A stretch of DNA of 64,000 nucleotides from Pempheris klunzingeri (taxonomy: Eukaryota; Chordata; Actinopteri; Acropomatiformes; Pempheridae), in NCBI RefSeq assembly GCF_042242105.1, contig NC_092035.1, positions 6,220,977 to 6,284,976 of the forward strand, read 5' to 3'. Position numbers and translations under genes: made by a program. This document shows, piece after piece, positions 35,798 through 46,908 of this stretch; within the stretch, counting starts at the first letter, position 1, and the number at the start of each line of letters is the position of its first letter. The notes below the pieces were generated by a model. That model was not told the DNA's origin. It made no database searches and saw nothing but the letters and a program-made list of their open reading frames with translations.

Positions 35798-36303
35798 CTG
35801 TTATAAGATAAGATATTCCTTTATTTATCCCACAATGGGGAAATTTCAAGTCAGCAGCAGTTCTGATTCACACATACAAGATACAGTTCACACATACAAA
35901 GAAAGGGAATAAAAAATATAAAATATATATATGTTTACATGTACAGTATATACAAACAATAATGTATGGTGAAAGAATGATAGAATGAGGTGAGATGGAA
36001 AGGCTATTGCACATGGGGAAAATATAAAATATATAAATATATATGAAATATTGCACTTGTTCCTTTTTCTTGGTCTTTGGTCTACTGGGAGCAGATTTGG
36101 TTGTAAAGTCTGATGGCAGCAGGGAGGAAGGACCTGCGATGCCTTTCTTTGGAGCATCGTGGGTGACGAAGCCTGTCACTGATGGAGCTTTCCAGGGCTC
36201 TTACAGTCTCATGTAGGGGGTGGGAGACATTGTCCATGATTGATGACAGCTTCGCTACCATCCTCCTGTCACCCACCACCTCCACAGGATCGAGGCTGCA
36301 GCC
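35798..36303 (-). mobile_element. LINE 3' end, left arm
   Basis: Reverse complement of 45518-46020. It includes the RT C terminus (VVGDRRMVAKLSSIMDNVSHP ... RSFLPAAIRLYN) and the 3' UTR ending AAATAAAGGAATATCTTATC. It is cut at 36303 where the palindrome arm ends. Confidence 0.8.
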
Positions 36304-36484
36304 TGGTCAGGAAGGTCCACCAGCATCTCTACTTCCTCAGGAAGCTGCGGCGCACCGGACTGGGGAGCTCAGTCCTGAGGAGCTTCTACCAACGTGAGGT
36401 GGAGAGCATCCTCTGCACCAGCATCCCTGTGTGGCACGACAGGGAGGCTCTGCAGAGAGTGGTGAAGGCTGCACAGAGTTTGTC
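36303..36484 (+). mobile_element. Second LINE fragment at arm junction
   Basis: Encodes VRKVHQHLYFLRKLRRTG and SSVLRSFYQREVESILC, a different LINE RT fragment in the opposite orientation to the one ending at 36303. It has no counterpart on the right side, so it marks a rearrangement breakpoint. Confidence 0.65.
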
Positions 36485-36690
36485 CAAATCCTCCTCACTT
36501 TTTATTCATCGGCATCCTGCAGTTCTCCACTGTCCAGCGCTTGTATAAAATGTAATTGCTGTACGATTTTCTCCCCCTTGCAGATGCACGGACTGAAGCG
36601 ACAACACGTTTGAAGAAGAGGAGCGTTCTGCAGCCACTGAGGGAACATGTGCTCTGTGCTGAAGCTCTCAGGTAGGAGATTTGTTCTCAG
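36484..36690. repeat. Inner inverted repeat, left copy
   Basis: Matches the reverse complement of about 44446-44660 (shared GAGCGTTCTGCAGCCACTGAG, TTTATTCATCGGCATCCTGC). It is the outermost block of the inner palindrome. The function of the underlying sequence is unknown. Confidence 0.75.
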
Positions 36691-37429
36691 TGTTACCAGC
36701 AGCTCTGTTAAATGCAGATGGAACATTGAAAACACGCAGGATATTTTCAACGTATTGATTTCTTGCTTAAGAAAAAGACTTAGTGGCTCAAATGGTTGTG
36801 TAGTTTATTTCCTGAGTGCGGTTGCTGCCTGGACCCTCTCCCCATCAGCTGTGTTGTGTGTTTTAAAGCTGAAAAGCCGTCAGTGGAGCAGCGCCATGGT
36901 TCACGCCTTGGAGAGCAGCAGCAGCAGCAGCAGCAGCCCCCGGTTGGATGTCCATAGTACCCCGACACCTCGAGCACATTCCCATGAGAGTGGATGAGGA
37001 GAGCACCGTGTCCTCCAGCTGGAGTTTCAATGTGAAACTGATGACGTGCAGAACAAGGTGGGGCCCACAGGGAGCTATTTTAGCATCTTGTTCATTGTTT
37101 ATTTCTACTAATACTGACTTGATATATATATAGTTAGTTATTGTTGGAGCTCGTTTGTGATCCCATTACCTGATTAAGATCAATTACTTTGTTATTTAAG
37201 CGTTTAAGCGTTTCCAAACCATCCTCCTCATCAGCTGTTTTCTTGCTGAGCTGTTCCTCAGGCTGGAGCTTGTACTTGTTCTTTTAAACCTGTTTCTTGT
37301 TCTCACTGCTCAGTCCTGACAAGAAACAGTCAACAGTCAGGATTTAATCTCTTCACCTCAGACTTTTAGCCTGAACTACATGCCTGTCCCAGCTTAAGTC
37401 TTTTACCAGGGGAGGTGGTAACATGCATA

Positions 37430-37935
37430 GTCTGATCACTCTAACTCCTCAGGTAGTTTGCTCTGGTTACGTGACATTTTAAAAGTCAGCTGATGATTGA
37501 AAAGCTGCTCTTGTGAAAACTCCTGTTCTTCATCTGGTTGTGGGTTCAATATCTCATCTGTTGTGGATTGTTGAAAGCTGTCGCCTGTGGGATGGATTCT
37601 GTCTCCATCATCAGTAAGAAGAGCAGATTTGCTTCTGGTAGCAGATGATAAGAGGCACATTAGAACATGCACAATACTAATGTACAATACTAATACAATA
37701 CTCTAATACTTTGATCTACCTGCGGGTTTCAGGTCTTAAATGTTGCCTCTTATCATCCGCTATCAAAAGCAAATGATGATGGAGACAGAATCCATCCCAC
37801 AGGCGACGGCTTTCAACAATTCACTAACAGATGAAATATTGAACCCACAACCAGATGAAGACCAGGAGTTTTCACAACTGATGTCTAGAAGTCTGAGATG
37901 AAATCCTGACTGTTTCTTTCCACACGTTTCTTGTC
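37430..37935. repeat. Local tail-to-tail inverted repeat
   Basis: The segment 37745-37890 is repeated in reverse complement at about 37500-37640 (shared GATGGAGACAGAATCCATCC, TTGAACCCACAACCAGATGA). Both read a frame with TDEILNPQPDE. The protein is not recognised. Flanking TTTCTTGTCAGGACTGAG and its complement extend the mirror outwards. Confidence 0.75.
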
Positions 37936-37994
37936 AGGACTGAGCGGTGAGAACAAGTACCAAGAAGTGAGGAACAGCTCAGGAGCACAGTCAC

Positions 37995-38075
37995 ATGACT
38001 TCACCTGTAGCTCAGTGAGATCAGGTGCTGACTCAGCACCCTAAGGAGAAAGGTCTGAACCCCGGCTGGGACATC
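37995..38075 (+). mobile_element. Possible tRNA-derived SINE head
   Basis: CTGTAGCTCAGTGAGATC resembles an A box, and AGGTCTGAACCCCGGCTG a degenerate B box 50 bp later. The spacing suits a tRNA-derived SINE, not a working tRNA: the acceptor stem is not evident. Confidence 0.3.
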
Positions 38076-38123
38076 GTCCCTCCTTTCCCGCCAGTACGTG
38101 TTGGGAAAGAAGCACAATTGTTA

Positions 38124-38533
38124 TGGCGCTTTTCTATTACACAGTTTTAGCTCGACTAGGTTTGGTTGGTTTTCCATTACACCAGCGTACCACCTCAAAG
38201 TGGGCGGGGTCGTCATAGCAAGGCGCCTCCGGCCACCAACTCCGGTGGTGTAATTTGTATGCAGCACAAACACAACTAAGGACATTGAGTGTTTGGTTTG
38301 CGTGTAGCCGTTTACCTCGTTCCCAGAAATAATAAAAACGCCCGGTCTGTTTCCAGCGTTTTAAAAATGGCGGGTTTGATTCTTGTGAACGAGTCGCTCT
38401 CATGACTCATCCAGTGGCGTCACTCACTGGCTGTTGACGTCACATTTTGGGCTCGACTCAGCTCGCTTGGAACCGAGTAGGTCCTAAAATAGTACCTGGT
38501 ACCAGATACTGTCTAGTGGAAAAGTGCCATTCG
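38124..38533. mobile_element. hAT-like MITE
   Basis: About 410 bp with imperfect terminal inverted repeats: starts TGGCGCTTTTCTATTACACAG, ends CTGTCTAGTGGAAAAGTGCCA. The interior has AGCTCGACT, GGGCGGGGTCGTCATAG and GGTACCAGATACTG, typical of an abundant fish non-autonomous hAT-like family. No transposase. It lies in the palindrome centre only. Confidence 0.75.
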
Positions 38534-38997
38534 TAATTAGTGTGAATGCTGCAACACAGCTAACTCTTGTTGTCCGATTTATTTATTCTTCTTCCTCGCA
38601 GGTGTCGCAGCACAAATCTCCATGAAAAGAGCTGCATGTGAGCAGAGTGACAGCAGATGAGCAGCAGCTCATTAGTGACGTTTGAGCCACCAGACCAGCA
38701 GCAGCAGCAGCATTTACACTGCAATTTCTTCAGGAATTGCAATTTTTCTAGTTAATTAGTAGAGTTTGACTGTAGTGATGTGCAGAACAAAGTGCTGCGT
38801 ACAGGTGAGCTATTTTTCAGTCTTTGTACGATTTGATATATTTATAATATATAAATTAAAAATATAAAGTATTGTTGGAGCTAACTTGTGATTCCATGAC
38901 CTGATTAACATCTTTCACCTCTAAAGTGTTGTGCCCTCTTTATTTCAGCTGGTTTTCCCAAATGAAGATGTCAAATACAACCTGAGCACTTCTTCTA

Positions 38998-39081
38998 GTG
39001 CGACAGGGCTCGTGGTGCGGTGGGATAAGTCGCTGCCATACAAGGCACTGAAGAATCAGAGGTGCCAGGTTCGATCTAGTG
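38998..39081 (+). mobile_element. tRNA-derived sequence, inner left copy
   Basis: GTGGTGCGGTGGGATAAG (A box) and AGGTGCCAGGTTCGATCT (B box) spaced as in a tRNA. It pairs with the inverted copy at 44194-44283. The downstream tail is unlike a tRNA gene, so a SINE head is likely. Confidence 0.45.
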
Positions 39082-41069
39082 TTTTCTACCTGCTTACAGT
39101 CCTAAAGTGAGTTTTTCTAGGGTTCACAAATGATCAATTAAACTGAATCCATGCCCAGTAAAACACAGGATTCTGCTCCAAAATTGGGTCAGTGTGAATG
39201 AGGAGGTCATGTAAAAGGCTCTGACCAGAGGTGGATTCACAGCAGTTAAGCTGATGCAAAATCACTCACAATATCAAAGACATAGGAAACAATATTAAGA
39301 CAAAACCTCTTTTTATTTAAGAAAAGTGAAGGTGCTGCTTGGCTCACTGGACATCCAGCAGGACCATGGAGGCAGATCCTGAGAGACAGAAGAAGACAAT
39401 GATTAAGACCAATACAAACATGTCAGAGGAGCTGCTGCTCTACTTTTACCTCAAATCAGTTTGTCTATTAACTCTTTCCATAAAGAGCAGCAGCATAAAA
39501 GTAACAAAACACAACTTGCACTTCATTTTATGTAGAAATCAGTGCTAAACTGAGGCTCTCATACAAACAGTTCTGTTTGGATCCACAGCTGATTCAGGTT
39601 CTCCTGCTGCATCCTGGGAAAACACAAAAACAGCACAAGTTTTATCAAAGAGTGACCAGACAGAAGGTTAAACTTGTGATCTGTTCATTTGGAAATTGTT
39701 CTTCATTTTAAATAAAGTTTGACGTGACAACATCCTGTGTTCATATTTACTGATTCCTCATCTCTTCCCAGCAGACACCTGGATACTTTTAGATTCTCCC
39801 TTTACAAACAAGCACCAAGAGAGAGAATTATCTACTGCAAGAATTCACAAATCTTCAATGTTTATTGGCTCCAATTCCAACATTTAGTGACATTAACATT
39901 ATAGAACTGTTTTCTACCTGGAAATCATCATTAGAAAAGTGGAATAAGTAGTTCAGGAAGAAATCAGTTTGAAAACGATTGGTTTGCTTTGTGATGAGAA
40001 AATAAAAGCTCACATTTCCTGTCTAAACACATTCATCTGATATTCTAGGTAAAGTTGAGTTTTTACCACAAGCTGTTCCTGTCGCAGGTTCTTCAGCCCA
40101 GACTCAGGACACACCACCTGCAACGGAAGAGAGTTACAATAAAACTACAGCTCTTTACCCAAGTAAAAAGGAACTAAATGACATTATAGATGAAGTTCAC
40201 CTGCAAAAAGACTAAATGTGACAATTAAGTTTGTGATTTCTCACTTCAAAGCTGCTGGTTGTGGTTCCCCTGATCTCAGCCACAATAAACCACTGATTTA
40301 TTAATATAAACAGGCTACATGCTAATGCTACATGCTAACACTAGCCAGCATGTTAGCCACTGATTAGCCACAAGGTGAAACTGATCAGTGATTATTGACC
40401 CTGCAGTCCAGTCATTAGCAGCAAACTCACCGCAGACACTCTTACTAATTAAACAGGACTTTAAATTAACGTGACACTGAGTCTGAGCTTTAACTCTCCT
40501 GCTGCTGCAGAGTGTCTGTGTTCACTGGTCTTCTTTCTCCCTCTGAAGCAGCTGCAGGATCCATGAGGAACTTCTGGAGGTTCTAGTGCAAACACAGAAC
40601 ATCAGAACCATCAGCCACAATGAAACCACCAACATACCCAAAAATCACAGAGAAACTGTTGTGCCCTTATTAGCATATATATATATTACCATATATCCTC
40701 CTCAAGCAGCAGTAAAATGTAGCAGTAACATGCTAGCTAGCATTAGCTAATTAGCTAACAACTGACTACTGATTTGTTTGTGATTGTTCGGTCATTCAGC
40801 CTCAGACTGACCTCATTAACCAAAGCCAACTCCGCGTCTCCATGCTGTTTTCCTCCTCTGGTCCTCCAAAGACTTTATGAAGCAAAGTGTCTGATTCTTT
40901 GTAGCTGAAAGAGAAGAGCCGAATGGCGTCGGGAGAGCCACATCTTCAGACTTTTATTGTGATGGGCCACCATGCGGCCAATCACATGCGAGAACAGACT
41001 AGGATCATACCATTATGTGAAAGTAGGAAGGGAGACACTCAGAAGACAGGAAGTGAGGTGGTACAGTCC

Positions 41070-41240
41070 AGGTACAGAGCCACAGAGAGACGGATTTAAA
41101 TACATAACACTTGACTTTGAGTTCAAGAAATGAGCGAAAACCGTAAAAGAAGCAGCATCAGAGAGGGAAGCTTGAAATAGTCTGTACCTCCACACAGCTC
41201 GTCCCATTTAACTCACCCGTCGCGGTGCTCTTTAGCCTGC
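41070..41240. other. Centre of the palindrome
   Basis: About 170 bp between the inner ends of the two halves. It has no match elsewhere in the window and no gene. The outer-arm mirror axis computes to about 41050. Confidence 0.5.
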
Positions 41241-41274
41241 TAACATCATCCTGTCGTACTGCATTCGCGTGTGG

Positions 41275-41432
41275 TGCTTGAATTACTGCATCAATGCGGC
41301 GTGGCATGGAGGCCATCAGTCTGTGGCACTGCTGAGGTGTTATGGAAGCCCAGGTTGCTTTGAGAGCGGCCTTCAGCTCGTCTGCATTGTTGGGTCTGGG
41401 GTCTCTATTCTCTCACCCCATAGATTCTCTCT
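41275..41432 (-). mobile_element. Tc1 3' transposase fragment, central copy
   Basis: On the minus strand this reads the transposase C terminus (ITPQQCHRLMASMPRR then DAVI). That region is absent from both arm copies, which end earlier. It is joined at a CTCT microhomology to the nfkbiz-like exon, with deletion of about 330 bp relative to 50731-51057. A 30-bp LINE scrap precedes it. Confidence 0.7.
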
Positions 41433-41607
41433 TCACCTCTTGCTGTATTTGCCGGTGAAACAGAGTGACTTTGACCCCGGCGGTCGGAGCCACTTGTCCC
41501 TGCACAGCTGGGTGCTGCAGTTCTCCTGCAGGGGGGAGCAGATTTGTGGTGTTGGAGTTTACTGGCACAAAGGGGGCAGCAGACGAGGACTCTCTCTTCA
41601 GGAAAAC
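41433..41607 (-). pseudogene. nfkbiz-like: nfkbiz-like exon a, central copy (truncated)
   Basis: Minus-strand copy of the first exon-like block, nearly identical to 51060-51231. It lacks the last 60 or so bases, so the EVKRVGGV...DGDT end and the splice donor are gone. No partner exon b is found next to it. It is a broken fragment. Confidence 0.65.
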
Positions 41608-43265
41608 TCAGAAACAGTTACACAAGCACCCCCACTTTACTGAAACTAATTAAACATTTGAAATGAGATCACATTTGCCAGCTAGCCTACTGAACGCCCA
41701 CTATTCTACATCTTTTCAGCTATGGGCTATTCAGACTTGATGTCAGGTATACAGCTACAGCCCACTACTTTTCTATTTCATTAAACCCGTTGCAGTGACA
41801 AGACATTCATTCATTCATTCATTCCTGCAACCAGACGTGTCAAACAAGACAACAACATGAGTTCATGCTTATTTTCTATTTCATTGTGTCAGCTTGAAAC
41901 CATACAGCCATGTAGTGTAGTGAACAGGAATGAGGATGGAGAATCAAAGCCCAAACAGTCCATGAACCAAGAAATGACACGTCTCCAGTGCACTTCATCT
42001 TATTGACCACTAGATGTCCTACTGGAGCGCGGTGTCATTGAAGCCTCGAGTAATTAACCATTTTTCAATTAAGTGTCGAACTTCAACAAAGCCTCGATCA
42101 GCCATCACTATGTCCTCTGTACCTGGACTGTACCACCTCACTTCCTGTCTTCAGAGCGTCTCCCCTACTACATAATGGTATGATCCTAATGTGTCCTCCC
42201 ACGTGATTTGCCGCATGGTGTGTCCATCACTATAAAAGTCTGAAGGTTTGACTCACCCGGCGCCAGTCGGCTCTTCTCCTTCTGCTGCAAACACCCGGAC
42301 GCTTTGCTTGGGCTCGTTTTGTGCTTCATGCAGTCCTTCGGAGGTCCAGAGGAAGAAAACATCACGGAGTTGGTTTTGGTATGCAAACAAATGGGTGTTC
42401 AGTAGCTAGCTAATTAGCTAACCATGCTAAGGTGCACAGCTGATACATTTTTCTATATTGGTGGTTTCATTGTGGCCGATGAACCTGTTTGAGAACCAAA
42501 GTACCAGATTACTGTTGTAATAAACACTGATGGTTCTAATGTTCTGTGTTTGCACTAGAACATCTAGAAGTTCCTCATCAGGCCTCTCAGCTGTTTTCTG
42601 TAACTCAGCAGCTGCAGCAGCAGGAGAGTTAAAGCTCAGGCTCAGTGTCCCGTTCATTATAGTCCTGTTTAATTGGTGAGCATCTGCAGTGAGTTTGCTG
42701 CTAATGACTGGACTGCAGGGTCAATAATCACTGATCAGTTTCACCTTGTGGCTAATCGGTGGCTAACATGCTGGCTAGTGTTAGCATGTAGCATTAGCAT
42801 GTGGGCTGTTTGGAACGGGATTAAATTAGTTTAAAGACCAAAAGCTAAGCATCAAATTGGTGGTTTATTGTGGCTGAGATCAGGTGCAGCTTCATCACAT
42901 TTCGCCTGTGTTTGCAGGTGAACTTCATCTATAATGTCTTATTTCCTTTTTACTTTGGTAAAGAGCTGTAGTTTTATTGTGAAAACCTCTTCCGTTGCAT
43001 GTGGTGTGTCCTGAGTCTGGGCTGAAGAACCTGTGACAGGAACAGCTTGTGGTAAAAACGCTCAACTTTACCTAGAACATCACATAAATGTGTTTAGACA
43101 GGAAATGTGAGCTTTGCTAGTTTGTAAAGGGAGAATCTAAAAGTATCCAGGTGTCTGGTGGGAAGAGATGAGGAATCAGTAAATATGAACACAGGATGTT
43201 GTAACGTTAAACTTTATTTGATCAAAGAGTGACCATTTTAAAGTAATGCTGTTTGTGTCTTCCAG

Positions 43266-43482
43266 GATGCAGCAGGAGAACCTGAATCAGCCGTGGATCC
43301 AAACAGAAGGTCCTGTGGAAAAGTAGCAGACTGTAGTAAGTATTAATGCATTCAACATGACTCCTCTGCAGCATCTTCATGTATCAGCAAAAGAGAACTT
43401 ATATTTTTTTTTTGTGTTCCCAGGATGCACCAGGAGAACCTGAATCAACCGTGGATCCAAACAGCACTGATTTCTAAATAAA
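43266..43482 (+). pseudogene. Duplicated terminal exon pair of unknown gene, central copy
   Basis: Exon 43266-43335 (acceptor CTTCCAG, donor GTAAGT) and exon 43424-43477 with stop TAA and AATAAA at 43477-43482. The exons are tandem near-duplicates around GAGAACCTGAATCA.CCGTGG. Protein not recognised; possibly only repeat sequence with fortuitous splice sites. Confidence 0.4.
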
Positions 43483-43727
43483 GACATGTAAAATGAAGTG
43501 CAAGTTGTTGTGTTTACTTTTATGCTGCTGCAAGTTACTAGTTAATTGTCAGAAACTGGTTTGAGGTGAAAGTAGACCAGCAGCTCCTCTTCAGTCTTCC
43601 TCTGACAGGATCTGCCTCCATGTTCCTGCTGGATGTCCAGTGAGCCAAGCAGCACCTTCACTGTGTCTTGTATTTTAAATAAAAGGTTTTGACTAAATCT
43701 TGTTTCCTATGTCTTTTCTATTGGGAG

Positions 43728-43772
<45 letters not shown>

Positions 43773-44193
43773 CTTGGTTTAACTACACTGAAAAGGCAAA
43801 GCTGTGGATCCACCTATGGTCAGCATTTGTATAGCACCTTTCCATGACCTCCTGCCTGAGGAATGACCCACAGCTGGCCCCATTTTATTTTGGAGCAGAA
43901 TCCTGAATCAATCCAGAATATTTTACTGGTCCTGGATTGCATGTAATTTGAAAGTGCTAATTTTTGAACCCAGCAATGGTGAGTTTAAGGGTAAATAAAA
44001 TGCCAATTAGGAAGCAGGTAGAAAAATACCTGGTTGGAGCCTGAAAGTATTTTTTTTCTTATAAATGTAAAAAGTGCATAATGAGCAAAATGGCTGCTTT
44101 TTTTTTTTTAATGTGCTTTTTCAATAAAATGAGCTGCATACCTGACTTCACCTTGGGGAAATAAATCAGCCCTCGCAAAACACCTTCTTTAGC

Positions 44194-44283
44194 ACTATTG
44201 CCACACACCGGGATTGAACCCAGCACCTCTGATCTTCAGTGCCTCTTCTGACTGCGACTTAACCCACTGCGCCACAGACACCT
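44194..44283 (-). mobile_element. tRNA-derived sequence, inner right copy
   Basis: On the minus strand: TGTGGCGCAGTGGGTTAAGT (good A box) and GTGCTGGGTTCAATCCC (good B box), about 75 nt in total. This is the better preserved of the two inner copies. It looks like a SINE head or tRNA pseudogene; no matching acceptor stem is seen. Confidence 0.5.
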
Positions 44284-44445
44284 GTCACACTAGAAGATCA
44301 CGGGGCGATTTTGTCATCTTCGTTTGGGAAAACCATCTCAAAAAAAGCACAACATTTTAAAAGTGAAAGATGCTAATCGCATCATGGAATCACAAACTAG
44401 CTCCAACAAGAATTTATATTTCTAATTTCTAGATTATAAACCTAC

Positions 44446-44660
44446 CTGAGAGCTTCAGCACAGAGCACATGTTCCCTCAGTGGCTGCAGAACGCTCCTCT
44501 TCTTCAAACGTGCTGTCGCTTCAGTCCGCACATCTGCAAGTGGGAGAAAATGGTACAACAATTACACTTCATACAAGTGGTGTTTACAGTCAGCAGCAGC
44601 GCTGGAAAGTGGAGAACTGCAGGATGCCGATGAATAAAAAGTGAGGAGGATTTGGACGAA
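44446..44660. repeat. Inner inverted repeat, right copy
   Basis: Reverse complement of 36484-36690. It is followed by unit sequence shared with 54130-54440, which the left side has lost or had replaced by LINE sequence. Confidence 0.75.
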
Positions 44661-45034
44661 CCTGAAGACTCTTCCTCTGCTCCTCAGCAGTGAACACCAG
44701 CTCACCTGAAGCATGAAAGGAAAAAGAATCAATCAATAAGTGATCAGAAGTTACAGCTGTATCACCTTCATGTTGAACAAGGCTGCACACATTTGATGTA
44801 GGAAATAAAAAAGTGGATATTTGCACTGATGACTTTTCTCTCATTTCATTCTCTTTACATTTACATTGCTGAGATACATTTTGAAACTTGCTGTTAAACT
44901 TCAGTAACTAAATATTTGGACATTAATGGTGATCACTGACATTTGAATGCAATGTGCTTAAGGAAGCACTGAGTGATCTATTTCTGATCCTAAAGGTGAT
45001 CATCATCAGAAATCTGCCTACAATTACAGAAATA

Positions 45035-46020
45035 ATAATAATTCTCTGACGACTCAGCCATCGTCGGTCTCATCAACAACAGAGACGAGGGGGAGTACAG
45101 AGAGCTGAACAAAAACTTTGTGGACTGGTGCCAGCAGAACTGCCTCCGGATTAATGCCGGAAAAACCAAAGAGCTGGTAGTGGACTTTCGTCGGCACAAA
45201 GACCCTCCCTCTCCGGTGAACATCCAGGGAACGGACATAGAGATTGTGGACTCTTACAAGTACCTGGGTGTTCACCTCAACAAGAAGCTGGACTGGACTG
45301 TTAATACTCAGGCACTCTTCAAGAAAGGCCAAAGCAGACTCCACCTGCTGCGTAGACTGAGGTCTTTCGGAGTGGCGGAGGGCCTCCTGAGGACTTTCTA
45401 TGACTCTGTGGTGGCATCAGCCATCTTCTACGGTGTGGTCTGCTGGAGCAGCAGCATCACGGCAGCAGAGAAGAAGAGACTGAACAAACTGGTGGACAAA
45501 GCCAGCTCTGTCCTGGGCTGCAGCCTCGATCCTGTGGAGGTGGTGGGTGACAGGAGGATGGTAGCGAAGCTGTCATCAATCATGGACAATGTCTCCCACC
45601 CCCTACATGAGACTGTAAGAGCCCTGGAAAGCTCCATCAGTGACAGGCTTCGTCACCCACGATGCTCCAAAGAAAGGCATCGCAGGTCCTTCCTCCCTGC
45701 TGCCATCAGACTTTACAACCAAATCTGCTCCCAGTAAACCAAAGACCAAGAAAATAGTAACAAGTGCAATATTTCATATATATTTATATATTTTATATTT
45801 TCCCCATGTGCAATAGCCTTTCTATCTCACCTCATTCTATCATTCTTTCACCATACATTATTGTTTGTATATACTGTACATGTAAACATATATATATTTT
45901 ATATTTTTTATTCCCTTTCTTTGTATGTGTGAACTGTATCTTGTATGTGTGAATCAGAACTGCTGCTGACTTGAAATTTCCCCATTGTGGGATAAATAAA
46001 GGAATATCTTATCTTATAAC
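45035..46020 (+). mobile_element. CR1/L2/Rex-like LINE 3' fragment
   Basis: A 5'-truncated LINE. The 205-codon frame 45120-45737 carries the late RT region VDWCQQNCLRINAGKTKELVV, YKYLGVHLNKKLDW and a conserved C terminus; DDSAIVGL just upstream holds the catalytic Asp pair. The 3' UTR ends with GGGATAAATAAAGGAATATC. Only its second half (from 45518) is mirrored in the left arm. Confidence 0.85.
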
Positions 46021-46689
46021 AGCCAGACTGGACAGTTGTAGCCAAAACTAGAAACACTGCTGCTATTTAACCGCAAGCAGCTTGGTTATTTAAATGAACA
46101 TCATCCACCGAGTTACAAACTTGAAATCATAGTGAGTTTAGTGTTTAGTGTCTGTTGCTGGCTTTTCTTTCCTGGTGTTGATTGTCTGTCACTGTAGCGA
46201 AGCTAATCAATAGGCGGTGCTGATTTCCTCTGATAGTAACGGTGTGAAAATAAAACACGTTCCTTCTCATAATAAGCTACATTTAGTCATCAGTCTGGTG
46301 AACTTGGCCGCTGGCTGATTTGTTTATCCGCCTCAGAAAGCAGTAAAATGTGGCAGCTGTTAGCATGGTTAGCTAGCGTTAGCTAAATAGCTAGCTGTGT
46401 GTTGTGTATGTGTCTGTCCGTGCGGCCACTCAGCCTCAGACTGACCTCATTAACCAAAGCCAGCTCCGCGTCTTCGTGGTGTTTTCCTCGAGTCCTTCTC
46501 CACCTTTCCTTTCGTCCTCCAAACATCTTTTTCGAGCAGAAAAACACTCCAACGATCCGCTCAGGTTCAACGTCACCTGCTCCTGACGTCATTTCCTCAA
46601 CACGAGCACCGTCGCAGCAGGAAAGTTTAGCAGCAGCTCAGTCGATGTAGAAACTACGGGTGTTAATCATCCACAGCAAAATGGAACAC

Positions 46690-46775
46690 ATTTATTTCAG
46701 GGAGTTAAATGGTAAATGGTCTGTATTTGTCTCGCGCCTTTCTAGTTACTTCAACTACTCAAAGCGCTTTTACAT
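46690..46775 (-). mobile_element. SINE tail fragment, right arm
   Basis: Mirror of 35030-35100: GGTAAATGGTCTGTATTTGTC then CTCAAAGCGCTTTTACATG on the plus strand. Confidence 0.5.
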
Positions 46776-46908
46776 GAGGGGGGGGGACGACCCGCTCTAC
46801 CGCGGACCCTCAGCCGAGTTCATCCCACGGAGCAGGTACAAGTTTGGCTTCACGTGTTTTGCATTTTTGAAGACACAGCGCCCCCTTGTGTCCTGTAGGA
46901 GGAACTAT

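Larger units (their letters stand above)
27221..36303 (+). repeat. Palindrome left arm
   Basis: Order: unit U1 (27221-30340), connector with nfkbiz-like exons, Tc1 remnant and two LINEs (30340-35170), then the outer part of unit U2 with the 3' end of another LINE up to 36303. The match to the right arm stops at 36303 inside that LINE, where a LINE fragment in the opposite orientation begins. Confidence 0.85.
35170..41070 (+). repeat. Palindrome unit U2 (expanded)
   Basis: Same end marks as U1: a first-exon-like frame RGKHHEDAELALVNEVSLRL near 35330 with GCTAGCTA cluster at 35425-35465, and an inverted counterpart near 40735-40880. In between lie LINE pieces, a local inverted repeat, a MITE and an exon-like segment at 39570-39620. 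Its inner half (38870-41050) pairs with 42150-44400 in opposite orientation but is clearly diverged. Confidence 0.5.
42130..46650 (-). repeat. Palindrome unit U3 (hybrid)
   Basis: The left part (about 41430-44950) is a direct copy of 51060-54440 (connector end plus U4) with indels, for example loss of about 165 bp near 43114. The right part (45035-46650) mirrors the outer part of U2. End marks GCTAGCTA lie at about 42405-42430 and 46365-46390. Confidence 0.55.

Noticed and set aside
44194-44283. Functional tRNA gene
   Set aside because: A and B boxes are good, but no acceptor stem pairing is seen and an inverted diverged copy with a tail occurs at 38998; a SINE head is more likely.
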